Origin: CAYJAZ01 sp964370095
Lineage (GTDB): Bacteria > Desulfobacterota > Desulfovibrionia > Desulfovibrionales > Desulfovibrionaceae
Assembly: GCA_964370095.1 (NCBI GenBank)
Contig: CAYJHJ010000022.1
Coordinates: 1-28,505 of the forward strand
Length of the DNA stretch: 28,505 nucleotides
Direction: 5' to 3'
Made by a program: the position numbers and the translations under genes. Under the pieces are notes generated by a model, which was not told where the DNA came from, searched no databases, and saw nothing but the letters and a program-made list of their open reading frames with translations. Positions 7,909-15,741 of the stretch are shown one piece after another (the first letter of the stretch is position 1; each line of letters opens with the position of its first letter).

Positions 7909-9006
7909 CTACATAGAGTCTTGAAATTTTTCAGTGAAGATTTTCCTTAGCCTATTTATGGCTTGAGCGTGTAACTGTGATACTCTGCCTTCTGTTATTT
8001 CCATGACTTCCGATGCTTCACGCATATTTAATTCATCATTATAATAAAGAGATAATACCAATTTTTCGCGCGGTGTCAATGTGTCTATTATACTCGAAAC
8101 TTTGTCAACCATTTCAAGCAATACTGTATTTTGATAAGGATTTTCCTCATTATGAGCGCCGCCATCGCTTGAAAGCGTGTCCTGCACAGCATCTAAAGAA
8201 ACACATAGTTGATGCTGCAAAGCCTCTAAACCAAGATCCACTTCTTTTTCAGTCAAGCCTGTATATTTTGCAATTTCTTCTGTGTTTGGCTGTTTACCCA
8301 TTTCATTTTCAAGCTTCCAGATAGCATTATCAATTTCACGTACTCTTGCTCTTAAAGAGCGCGGAAACCAATCAAGCTTACGAAGTTCATCTATCATGGC
8401 ACCACGTATTCTGCTTTCGGCATAACTGTCAAAACGAATGGCAAGTTGTGGTTTAAATTTTGCCAAAGCTTCCAAAAGCCCTATAGTGCCTGAGCTTATA
8501 AGTTCATTCAAATCAATATGTTTTGGCAATTTAGCTTTCATTCTAAGTGCTATAAAGCGAATTTTTGGTGCATAGTGTTTAACAATATTCTCACGCTCTC
8601 TATGATTAAATTCACCCCATGCCTTATCACCTTTTTCAAAAACTTCCCATGCTTCAAAAGAATCATTTGGCTTTTTTTCTATTTTAACTTGTGTTTCTTG
8701 AGTATTTTTTTTAATTTTTTTCTTTTTTTTCTCTGTATAGGAAAAAGTATTGTTTTCTTCAATAAAATTATCGTCAAATTCATCCAACAATTCATCGGAC
8801 AAATCACTTTCTAAAGCATAGTAATCAGCTTCATTGTCTTGATAATCATCATCTGAAAAATCATCATCTGAAAAATCATCATTCTCAACTTCATTAAAAA
8901 TATCAGATTCTAAAGAATTATCAATAGCACAAGGACTCAAGTTTGAACTTGGGTTTTCATTTTCATTGGCTTTTTGTAAGCTCTTTTTTATTTTTTGATC
9001 AATCAT
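7909..9006 (-). CDS. fliA: Flagellar sigma factor FliA (sigma-28) with acidic N-terminal extension
   Basis: FliA directs RNA polymerase to late flagellar promoters. The sigma core occupies residues 125-365. Region 2 contains LISSGTIGLLEALAKFKP and RFDSYAESRIRGAMIDELR. A region 3 segment follows (NTEEIAKYTGLTEKEV). Region 4 runs LTPREKLVLSLYYNDELNMREAS to EGRVSQLHAQAINRLR. Typical FliA proteins have about 240-260 residues; this has 365 because of a roughly 120-residue leader. The leader is acidic (dense D/E around 33-85, including two SDDD repeats) and ends in a basic patch (KKKKKIKK, 93-100). The ATG at 9006 has AAGGA about 9 nt upstream. No later start with a good site was seen. flhG is 71 nt upstream. 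Confidence 0.93.
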   Translation of the reverse strand: MIDQKIKKSLQKANENENPSSNLSPCAIDNSLESDIFNEVENDDFSDDDFSDDDYQDNEADYYALESDLSDELLDEFDDNFIEENNTFSYTEKKKKKIKKNTQETQVKIEKKPNDSFEAWEVFEKGDKAWGEFNHRERENIVKHYAPKIRFIALRMKAKLPKHIDLNELISSGTIGLLEALAKFKPQLAIRFDSYAESRIRGAMIDELRKLDWFPRSLRARVREIDNAIWKLENEMGKQPNTEEIAKYTGLTEKEVDLGLEALQHQLCVSLDAVQDTLSSDGGAHNEENPYQNTVLLEMVDKVSSIIDTLTPREKLVLSLYYNDELNMREASEVMEITEGRVSQLHAQAINRLRKIFTEKFQDSM

Positions 9007-9077
9007 AGGCTCACATCCTTGTGTTGCTTAGATTTATTTTCATTCCACTCACATTCATATAAACCAGCTTTTCGCTT

Positions 9078-9890
9078 CTAGTTTTTGGCAAATAAAAGTT
9101 TTTTCCAGAAAAATTTAATATTCCCGTCATCCGAACTTTTTTCTGTATTTATAATATTTTTCACTAATTGGTTCATTGCAACACTTGCAGGTGAAGCTTC
9201 ATTAAGAAAGGTAAAAGGCTTTTGCATAATAACTGCCTTTCTCAAGGAGGTATCTCTTGGAATAGTTCCTATAAAATCAAGTGAAACATTTGTAAGAAAA
9301 TGATCGCAAGCAACACTTAGGCGTGAATAAACTTCTTTTGCTTGCTTGGCACTTTCTGCCATATTTACAATAATTCTGAATTGTGAAATATCATAACTTG
9401 TATTCAAAACTTTAATAAGTGCATAGGCATCGGTAAGTGAAGTTGGCTCAGGTGTAAGCACTACCAACCTTTCTTGTGCAGCAACGTTAAAATAAAGCAC
9501 ATTATCATGTATGCCTGCACCTGTATCAACAAGAAGATAGTCAAACTCATCTTCAATAACGTCCATACTATCAAGCAAGGCCATTTTTTTATCAGCTGAA
9601 AGCATGTTTAAATCATTCACTCCTGAAGAAGCCGGCAGGATTGAAAAACCATAAGGAGTTGTAAATATTATTTCTTCTAAACTTGCTTCATTAGTAAAAA
9701 AATGAGAAAGGTTCAATGGAGGTGTTATTCCAAGCAAAACATCAACATTTGCAAGGCCTAAATCAGCATCAAGCAAAAGCACTTTATGCCCTTGTTCGGC
9801 CAGTAAGCACGCAAGGTTGACAGAAATATTGGTTTTGCCAACTCCGCCTTTGCCTGAGGTTATGCTAAGTACGCTCGGTGATGAACTCAT
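9078..9890 (-). CDS. flhG: Flagellar number regulator FlhG (FleN/YlxH, MinD-like ATPase)
   Basis: This is a MinD/ParA-type ATPase that limits flagellar number together with FlhF. The deviant Walker A motif KGGVGKT with the signature lysine is at residues 14-20, LLLDADLGLANVDVLLG (Walker A') is near 38-54, and LLVDTGAGI (Walker B) is near 118-126. The length of 270 residues is typical. It starts 13 nt after flhF on the same strand with GGAGT before the ATG, which is the conserved flhF-flhG pairing. MinD itself is unlikely because of this context. Confidence 0.95.
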   Translation of the reverse strand: MSSSPSVLSITSGKGGVGKTNISVNLACLLAEQGHKVLLLDADLGLANVDVLLGITPPLNLSHFFTNEASLEEIIFTTPYGFSILPASSGVNDLNMLSADKKMALLDSMDVIEDEFDYLLVDTGAGIHDNVLYFNVAAQERLVVLTPEPTSLTDAYALIKVLNTSYDISQFRIIVNMAESAKQAKEVYSRLSVACDHFLTNVSLDFIGTIPRDTSLRKAVIMQKPFTFLNEASPASVAMNQLVKNIINTEKSSDDGNIKFFWKKLLFAKN

Positions 9891-9903
9891 AAAAACTCCG
9901 CTA

Positions 9904-10998
9904 TTAGATATCTTCTTTTGTAGGTAATTGTTGTTTAAGTAAAATTCGCCATACTAAATTTGGGTTTGCAGCACAAATAGTATTATTCAGCTCTGAACCG
10001 AATGATAAGGCAGTTATAGGCAGTTTTGTGCGTGCAGAAAAGTTTACCAAAGCACCATACTGCTCACTTTCATCAAGTTTCGTCCATAATATTCCCATAG
10101 GAAGTTCGCTTGAATATTGCTTTATAAAAGCATTGAATTGAGCATTTGAATAATGCGGACTTAAACAAAGATGGCAAGAAACATTTTGCTTAACAGAAGT
10201 TAAGCCATAGGCTTCAAATCTTTGCATAAGGGTTTCATTTTTTGAAAGTGCCTGAAAATCAATAAAAACATAATCAAAATCAATAGTTTTTTTAACATTT
10301 TCTATAAAGCTTTTTTTATCATTTGCCTCAAGGTAGGTAAAGTTTGAAAGCTCAGCAAAATGCTTGAGCATAAGCCTTCCGTTACCTCGTCCGGTATCAA
10401 TGTTAATAAAAGCAATTTTTGCATCTGCTTCCTTGCTTTTTATCATAAGTGCAAGACGTAAAGCAGAAATAGTTTTACCTGATCCATAGGGGCCAAGCAT
10501 AATATGAATGTGTTGTTTCCAAAAAAAAGAATCAAAGCTTTCCACAGGCACAGTATCTGTGAGTGCGGCAAGCAACGAACCTTCAAATTCAGGGCGAGTA
10601 AGCTTTGTATAAAGCTCAACTACAACATCATTTTCAACCCCTTCACTTTGAAGATATTCAAGAGCAACCCTTTGCCTCGGACTGATCTTTTCCCAATTCA
10701 AAGCCGGTTGCATAATAGCATAGATATGATCTTTAAACCTTGACCAATCTTTATGCCATTCCTGAAAACCTTGTGGCATGGAATTATTTTCACTTGTTGC
10801 AACAGAAGATTTTGCTTTTGCCGTATCGGCATTTGCAAAGTGTGCTTCATTTTCAATGCCCGCTGTGATTTCAAAAACACGCTTATTATTCTGCCTAAAT
10901 TCCCTACTACCAAGAATAACGGCATCTTCGCCCATTTCTGCTTTCACTTGAGCAAGAACTTCTTGTGTGTTATTACCTTGAAAAGTTCTGACTTGCAT
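9904..10998 (-). CDS. flhF: Flagellar SRP-type GTPase FlhF, with a divergent G3 motif
   Basis: FlhF is an SRP-family GTPase that places new flagella, usually at the pole. The N-terminus (MQVRTFQGNNTQEVLAQVK, AEMGEDAVIL) is the diagnostic FlhF B-domain start. The P-loop is GPYGSGKT (169-176), and TKLDE (306-310) is the G4 motif. DTGRGNGR (201-208) replaces the usual DTYR-type motif. At the G3 position, where the family has DTAGR, the sequence reads FIDFQALS (245-252), so the residues that normally contact the gamma-phosphate are not conserved. The 364-residue length is normal and the frame is intact. It is the first gene of the flagellar run; flhA, often next to it, is not present and mlaA lies upstream. 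Confidence 0.9.
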   Translation of the reverse strand: MQVRTFQGNNTQEVLAQVKAEMGEDAVILGSREFRQNNKRVFEITAGIENEAHFANADTAKAKSSVATSENNSMPQGFQEWHKDWSRFKDHIYAIMQPALNWEKISPRQRVALEYLQSEGVENDVVVELYTKLTRPEFEGSLLAALTDTVPVESFDSFFWKQHIHIMLGPYGSGKTISALRLALMIKSKEADAKIAFINIDTGRGNGRLMLKHFAELSNFTYLEANDKKSFIENVKKTIDFDYVFIDFQALSKNETLMQRFEAYGLTSVKQNVSCHLCLSPHYSNAQFNAFIKQYSSELPMGILWTKLDESEQYGALVNFSARTKLPITALSFGSELNNTICAANPNLVWRILLKQQLPTKEDI

Positions 10999-11137
10999 CT
11001 AAATTAATCCATTCCTTCAAATTTTACTTACTATATCTTCTTTATTATAGTTAAAATATGGTAATTTAAAAGTTTATAAAAATATTATGCAAAAAACATA
11101 CCAATAAAATCGGCATCTTTTTGACATATAGTGCCTT

Positions 11138-11941
11138 CTAGTTGTTTTCTAAATGCATCAAATGATTCGCCACCAAATTAAATCTATAAGCTTGCATGCC
11201 TTCTTTAAGTGCAATATAAGGGTCTATCGCAGATTTTGTAAAACTTTTATATGGGATATATACTTTATCCATATCATTAAAAGTTAGGCCTGCATTTGCA
11301 AAAGTTACTGCTATAGGGGTAAAATACGAAACAGGATCTAAAGCAATATCGCCTACCAAGCCAAAAGTATCACGTATGTTTCGTGGGCCGAAGAAAGGCA
11401 AAACCACAACAGGCCCTTCAGCAAAACCCCAATAGGCAAAAGTTACACCAAGATCAAGCGCTTCTTTATTATAATAAAAATAATTTTCTTTTGTTGCGGC
11501 AACATCAGCAAGCCCTAAGCTTGTTATGCTGTTTACGATAAAATGCCCAACTTCCACACTGGCCGCTCCAAAATCAAGTTGAAGCAAAGCGTTTATAAAC
11601 CTCACAGGTGCAAGTAAATGGTTTGACAAATTTGAAAAACCCGAACGCATTCTTTTAGGGACAATATAAGAATAACCTTGATGTACTGGCTTAACCACAC
11701 CAAGAAGAACAAAATCATTCACGCTATGCATAGCTCTGTTAAATCCATCAAGACTACTTTCTTCACTTTCAGTTATTGAAGTTTCAGCATAATCATCAAA
11801 ATCTGCTTCGTCTTGATAGTCATCAAAATTAACTTCTGTATTTACATTGCTTTTGCTTGTATAATAATCTTTTGAGGCACAACCTGTCAGGCTAAGTAGC
11901 ACAAAAAAACTTAGAAATAAAATTTTTTTTGGATATAACAT
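11138..11941 (-). CDS. mlaA: Outer-membrane lipoprotein MlaA (VacJ)
   Basis: MlaA removes mislocalised phospholipids from the outer leaflet of the outer membrane and passes them to MlaC. The signal peptide ends in a lipobox LTGC (lipidated C21), with Ala at +2 that allows outer-membrane sorting. The VacJ domain is evident from DGFNRAMHSVNDFVL, VPKRMRSGFSNLSNHLLAP and PVVVLPFFGPRNIRDTFG. An acidic linker (about residues 35-60) separates the lipidated end from the domain. The length is normal (267). It begins 7 nt after mlaC, so the two are translated together. Confidence 0.93.
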   Translation of the reverse strand: MLYPKKILFLSFFVLLSLTGCASKDYYTSKSNVNTEVNFDDYQDEADFDDYAETSITESEESSLDGFNRAMHSVNDFVLLGVVKPVHQGYSYIVPKRMRSGFSNLSNHLLAPVRFINALLQLDFGAASVEVGHFIVNSITSLGLADVAATKENYFYYNKEALDLGVTFAYWGFAEGPVVVLPFFGPRNIRDTFGLVGDIALDPVSYFTPIAVTFANAGLTFNDMDKVYIPYKSFTKSAIDPYIALKEGMQAYRFNLVANHLMHLENN

Positions 11942-11948
11942 ATCGAAC

Positions 11949-12581
11949 TCACTCTTTAATTGAATTTTGGGCTATTTCATTTGCTTTTTCTTCAATTTTT
12001 GCGCTCAACTCTGCAGGAGATGCGCTTTGCAAAATGCCTTTAAATTGTTCTCGATAGTTTTTTATAAGGCTTATGTTTTCAATCAATACATCATAAACCA
12101 CCCAGACTTCATTTTTTTTGAGCATGCGAAATGCAAAGGGAATTTTTTGCCCATTAGAGTTAAGCATAGCACGAACTTCAACCCTTGTGCCATTATTTCC
12201 TTCAAGAGCAGAAACATATTCAACTGTTTGCCCTGTATAATTATCAAGAGCATCGATATAAGTGTTTCTTAATAATTTTGTGAAGGCCTCTATAAACTTC
12301 TCTTTTTCTTCTTGATTAAAGCTCCTCCAGCGCACTCCTACAGTTCTTGTTGAAAACTCTTCAAAATCAAAAGTTTTCATAACACTGTCTTCAGCTTGTT
12401 TTCTCATAACTGCATGCTGTGCAGGATTTTTATATTCAGGGTGTGAAACAATAGCTATAAGTTCATTCACGCTTTTTTCAATGGTGCTTCTGGCTTCATC
12501 ACTTGCTGTGGCATATGAAGTTTGCACTAAAAGCATTGAAGAAAATAAAGATACACATAAAAAAAGAAATATTTTTTTCAT
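11949..12581 (-). CDS. mlaC: Periplasmic phospholipid-binding protein MlaC (Ttg2D)
   Basis: MlaC shuttles phospholipids across the periplasm between MlaA and the inner-membrane MlaFEDB complex. The protein has a cleavable signal peptide (KK, hydrophobic core, cut near SYA/TA at about residue 24) and a Ttg2D/MlaC domain (RRSTIE-like opening helix, RWRSFNQEEKEKFIEAFTKLL, YVSALEGNNGTRVEVRA, WVVYDVLIENISLIKNYREQF). The length of 210 residues is typical. It is the first gene of a mlaC-mlaA pair. The ABC-transporter genes mlaE, mlaF and mlaD, frequently adjacent, are not in the window. Confidence 0.93.
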   Translation of the reverse strand: MKKIFLFLCVSLFSSMLLVQTSYATASDEARSTIEKSVNELIAIVSHPEYKNPAQHAVMRKQAEDSVMKTFDFEEFSTRTVGVRWRSFNQEEKEKFIEAFTKLLRNTYIDALDNYTGQTVEYVSALEGNNGTRVEVRAMLNSNGQKIPFAFRMLKKNEVWVVYDVLIENISLIKNYREQFKGILQSASPAELSAKIEEKANEIAQNSIKE

Positions 12582-12623
12582 AAAATTTTAAGTCCCATAA
12601 GTATTTTATAAATATATTTTCAT

Positions 12624-12653
12624 ATAATACGCTTAAGCAAGTATAAATGTCAA
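12624..12653 (-). promoter_or_regulatory. Sigma-70-type promoter of mlaC-mlaA
   Basis: On the minus strand a perfect TTGACA -35 element (12648-12653) is followed after 18 nt by TATTAT (12624-12629), about 43 nt before the mlaC start codon. This is the best consensus housekeeping promoter seen in the window. Confidence 0.75.
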
Positions 12654-12710
12654 GAATTCTATACAAAATCTAGACTGTTATAAAACACCTTTTATTCAAG
12701 CAACTTACCA

Positions 12711-12742
12711 AAAAAAGCCTGCTTCCTCAAGAAGCAGGCTTT
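12711..12742 (-). terminator. Rho-independent terminator downstream of flgE
   Basis: A perfect 12-bp GC-containing stem (12714-12725 with 12731-12742, core GCCTGCTTC/GAAGCAGGC) has a 5-nt loop and is followed on the minus strand by seven Ts. It lies about 430 nt past the flgE stop codon, beyond the tandem repeat, so the flgE transcript would carry the whole repeat array in its 3' region. Confidence 0.85.
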
Positions 12743-12810
12743 GAAAGTTTCCTTATAAAAGGATACGGGAGGGGATGCACCCTTTATAAAGTATGGGCAA
12801 TATTAGAAAC

Positions 12811-13191
12811 ACTAACTATCTTACTAGACCAATAACAGTTGACTTTTATCGTATAGATTTTGGCTTTCAGCACAAAATCCTCACTGNNNNNNNNNNNNNN
12901 NNNNNNNNNNNNNNNNNNNNNNNNNNNNNNNNNNNNNNNNNNNNNNNNNNNNNNNNNNNNNNNNNNNNNNNNNNNNNNNNNNNNNNTAAAGCTTTGTTCA
13001 CTTTGTTCACGCAATGCTTATACTAACTATCTTACTAGACCGATAACAGTTGACTTTTATCGTATAGATTTTGGCTTTCAGCACAAAATCCTCACTGCGT
13101 GAAAAGCGGGGTTTTCACTTGTTCGCTAAAGCTTTGTTCACTTTGTTCACGCAATGCTTATACTAACTATCTTACTAGACCGATAACAGTT
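12811..13191 (+). repeat. 140-bp tandem repeat downstream of flgE, containing a copy of the flgE 3' end
   Basis: Copy 1 starts at 12811 and is interrupted by N. Copy 2 runs 13022-13161, exactly 140 bp. A partial third copy (13162-13191) is the genuine 3' end of flgE. Each unit begins with 30 nt that match this end: 25 nt of flgE (stop codon, seven codons and one base) plus 5 nt after it. A 15-nt linker and then the dispersed hairpin repeat follow (13065-13160; hairpin at 13099-13118, GTGAAAA/TTTTCAC stem). Copy 1 differs from copy 2 at one base in the flgE-derived part. The gene-free interval 12582-13166 otherwise holds the mlaC promoter, the flgE terminator and no convincing gene. Confidence 0.9.
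12887..12986. other. Assembly gap of exactly 100 N inside the tandem repeat
   Basis: There are 100 consecutive N, a conventional placeholder for a gap of unknown size. Sequence before and after the gap aligns with repeat copy 2, in which only 29 bp separate the matching points (13098-13126). If the unit is regular, the true gap is 29 bp or 29 plus a multiple of 140 bp. Repeat collapse is the probable cause. Confidence 0.95.
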
Positions 13192-15518
13192 TCTAACATA
13201 GTATCAGCAGTGGTAATAACTTTTGAGTTACCTTGATAACCGCGTTGTGTTGTAATCATGAGAACAAATTCTCTGGCCAAGTCAACGTTTGATTGCTCGA
13301 TTGTGCCTGATGAAATTGTTCCAAGGCCTGCAACACCGGCCGGGCCTGATTTAGGATCGCCGGACTCTAGGGTTTGTGAATAAACGTTGCCGCCTTCTCT
13401 TTTGAGGTTTTGTGTGCTTGTGAAGTCATACATAACAATCTGATATAATTCCATTGTTACGCCGTTTGAATACACGCCTGCTAAAACACCCCTTTCATCA
13501 ACATAATAACTTGAAAGGTTACCAAAACCATAACCGTTTTGACTTTGTGAATAAGTTGCTGATTCACCTGCATTACTTTGAATTGAATTATCTTCTTTTA
13601 CAACAGGCTTTGTGTAAGTGCTAAGTTCAGTTGCATTTGCAGGAGTTGCGGCACTATACACACTAAGGTCAATATTTGTTCCATTGCTTTCATTATAAAT
13701 TTGTGCCAATAACGCGTCTCTGTCGCCTGCTGTTGCAGGAGTAAGAATATATTCAAAAGCAGATTGATCGACTATAGGAAGATTTGCAGCACTGATAAAG
13801 TCAGTTGCAGTTACAGAATCAGCTTGTGCCAATGCCGCGTTGCCTGCAACACCTGCAGGGAATGCACTTGATCCTGAGATATCAGCAATTGTTGCAACAC
13901 CGTTTATATAATCACTGAAAGTAAATGGAATTGTATTACCGCCACCATCAGTTCTTGTGAAGCCTTCGGCATCCCAAGCATTTTGAGCATTGTCAAGAGC
14001 TGAATTTATTGTTCTTGCAACAGATGAATCATATACAGTTGCAGAAGTGTCGTCATTATTGAGCAAGAAATAATCAGGGCCTGTTCTTGCTTCATCAGGG
14101 TTATGAGCTTCATTGAAAGTATATGCAGGAACTGTCAAATCAGCCAAACTTCCGTTTGCAGGCGACCAAGGCGAATCAATATTTGAAGCTTTTAAGCCAA
14201 AGTTTAATTCGATACCATAATCATCGCCTTTCGTTGAACCTGAAGTTTGTGCATCTAAAATACCTGTGAAGTTTGCCACAACAACAGGATATCCATTTGC
14301 TGAAACTTCGGCTGCTTGCCACATTTCTAAATCTTCAGGACTGGTTACTTGCACATCAGAAGTAATATAATTGCCTAAAGCATCTGTTTGATAGCCACCC
14401 GGATTTGCCGGATCTGGCACGTAACCGTTTGTATTCATTGTTGGAACAAATTTAAACTCACCGCTTGCTTGATCCCAAACTTCTGCAAAGCTACTTGGAT
14501 CAGATTCAGGTGTGGAATCACCCAAAAAAGTATAGCAAGATTGGTTTGAAGCCTGCCCGGCTGAATCAAAAGAGATTGTTCCCGCTGCAAGAATACCGGC
14601 ATTTTTAGTGCTTGACATATCAATCAATTCACCGCCTGCTGGGTGGTTAGGATCAACATTCCAGAACTGCCTTTTGTCTTCAGCAGGATCCATAGTTACA
14701 ATATATTCCCACATTGTGCCGCCATTTTCGCCGCCTTCATAACTGTTTGAATCGATTTTATCATAATAAACAGTAACTTTATGTGTTACACCGGCTTCGT
14801 CATACACGTCCATAGTTGTTTGATAAGAATAACCTTCCATCGGAATTGGAGGTGTATCTTCAGTTGCAGGTGGCTGAGTGCCATCCCAACGTTCCATAAG
14901 GCCTGCAAATGGGTTTGTATTATTTGGGCTATTGTCTGAACCTTTATCCATTGATAAGTTAGGAATAAAGTCCATATAAGTTGTTGCAAATGGTTGCACA
15001 GTCCAAGCATCTAATTTTACGTCTTGCGGTGAACCTGTTCCTAAAATAGCTGATTGATTATCACCTGCATCAGCAGATAAACCACCTGTGGCTCTAATAA
15101 TGCCGCCTGTGTTTTCAATCTTCCAACCTTGAAGGATATAGTTATTAGGATCTTCTAAGTTTCCTTCTTTGTCAAATGTGAAGTTACCCGCACGAGTATA
15201 ATACATTTGATCGGTGCCGGGTTGACGAACTTGGAAAAAGCCCGAACCATTGATTGCTAGATCAGTCGGGTTTGTTGTGCTTTCATACGCACCTTGAGTA
15301 AAAGATGTAATAATTGTTTGAACTTGCGTTCCGTGTCCAACTTGGTTTAAACCACCGTTGTTGTATTGGTCAACATACATAAGATCTGAAAAGTCCATTC
15401 TTTGAGACTTGAATCCGATTGTGTTTACGTTTGCAATGTTGTTACCAATAACGTTCATTTTTTCGCCGTGGGCTAATAGGCCTGATACGCCTGTCCACAT
15501 ACTTGAAGTTACACTCAT
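13167..15518 (-). CDS. flgE: Flagellar hook protein FlgE, long form
   Basis: FlgE polymerises into the hook that joins the flagellar rod to the filament. The N-terminal rod-type motif is MSVTSSMWTGVSGLL ... NVIGNNIANVNTIGFK. The FlgE segment NGSGFFQVR and the C-terminal helix SGTIEQSNVDLAREFVLMI ... VIGLVR are standard. At 783 residues it is nearly twice the E. coli protein (about 400). The middle (roughly 150-680) is the expanded, surface-exposed region, as known in Desulfovibrio and other deltaproteobacteria. The start at 15518 has a strong AGGGAGG site 6 nt upstream; the ORF is open to 15545. It is a single-gene unit with a sigma-54 promoter. Its last 25 nt are copied in the tandem array downstream. 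Confidence 0.95.
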   Translation of the reverse strand: MSVTSSMWTGVSGLLAHGEKMNVIGNNIANVNTIGFKSQRMDFSDLMYVDQYNNGGLNQVGHGTQVQTIITSFTQGAYESTTNPTDLAINGSGFFQVRQPGTDQMYYTRAGNFTFDKEGNLEDPNNYILQGWKIENTGGIIRATGGLSADAGDNQSAILGTGSPQDVKLDAWTVQPFATTYMDFIPNLSMDKGSDNSPNNTNPFAGLMERWDGTQPPATEDTPPIPMEGYSYQTTMDVYDEAGVTHKVTVYYDKIDSNSYEGGENGGTMWEYIVTMDPAEDKRQFWNVDPNHPAGGELIDMSSTKNAGILAAGTISFDSAGQASNQSCYTFLGDSTPESDPSSFAEVWDQASGEFKFVPTMNTNGYVPDPANPGGYQTDALGNYITSDVQVTSPEDLEMWQAAEVSANGYPVVVANFTGILDAQTSGSTKGDDYGIELNFGLKASNIDSPWSPANGSLADLTVPAYTFNEAHNPDEARTGPDYFLLNNDDTSATVYDSSVARTINSALDNAQNAWDAEGFTRTDGGGNTIPFTFSDYINGVATIADISGSSAFPAGVAGNAALAQADSVTATDFISAANLPIVDQSAFEYILTPATAGDRDALLAQIYNESNGTNIDLSVYSAATPANATELSTYTKPVVKEDNSIQSNAGESATYSQSQNGYGFGNLSSYYVDERGVLAGVYSNGVTMELYQIVMYDFTSTQNLKREGGNVYSQTLESGDPKSGPAGVAGLGTISSGTIEQSNVDLAREFVLMITTQRGYQGNSKVITTADTMLETVIGLVR

Positions 15519-15614
15519 GGTTCCCTCCCTAGAGTATACCGTCATCTCACATGACTATTATTATTTTTTTATTCACGGAAGTTTTTTCCGCTTTTTTCAA
15601 TATGCTTACTATAA

Positions 15615-15630
15615 AGCAAATTGCGTGCCA
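15615..15630 (-). promoter_or_regulatory. Sigma-54 (RpoN) promoter of flgE
   Basis: On the minus strand the sequence is TGGCACGCAATTTGCT. It matches the -24/-12 consensus TGGCACG-N4-TTGC(A/T) at every position. It lies about 97 nt before the flgE start codon, giving a leader of about 85 nt. Sigma-54 control of hook genes is known in many polarly flagellated bacteria. Confidence 0.9.
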
Positions 15631-15634
15631 AAAC

Positions 15635-15659
15635 TTTTATAGAAAAAAATTCTATAAAA
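15635..15659. repeat. 10-bp inverted repeat just upstream of the flgE sigma-54 promoter
   Basis: A perfect TTTTATAGAA/TTCTATAAAA inverted repeat (15635-15644, 15650-15659) has a 5-nt A loop. It begins 5 bp upstream of the sigma-54 -24 element, and 82 bp after the MATE stop codon. It is too AT-rich for a convincing terminator. A regulator site is possible but unproven. Confidence 0.6.
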
Positions 15660-15741
15660 TCAGCTCGTTAGATACGGATATACTTTTTTATAAAAGGGAA
15701 AATCTTGCACTTAAACTTTTTTAGGCAAGCAGAGAGGTAAA

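Noticed and set aside
11000..11137. Promoter for flhF
   Set aside because: A TATAAT-like hexamer is present on the minus strand, but there is no matching -35 element and no sigma-54 or sigma-28 consensus.
12751..12791. Two near-palindromes CCTTATAAAAGG and CTTTATAAAG beside the flgE terminator
   Set aside because: They are short, AT-rich and imperfectly related. I cannot separate them from chance.
12784..13102. Several open frames crossing the N run
   Set aside because: Their translations are made of undefined residues and repeat sequence. They contain no recognisable protein and exist only because N cannot create stops.
12811..13191. Possible CRISPR array because of tandem repeats
   Set aside because: The unit is 140 bp with nearly identical copies and no unique spacers, and no cas gene is nearby.
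15576..15590. CGGAA/TTCCG hairpin in the flgE leader
   Set aside because: The stem is 5 bp; it resembles a terminator only on the plus strand, where no gene ends.
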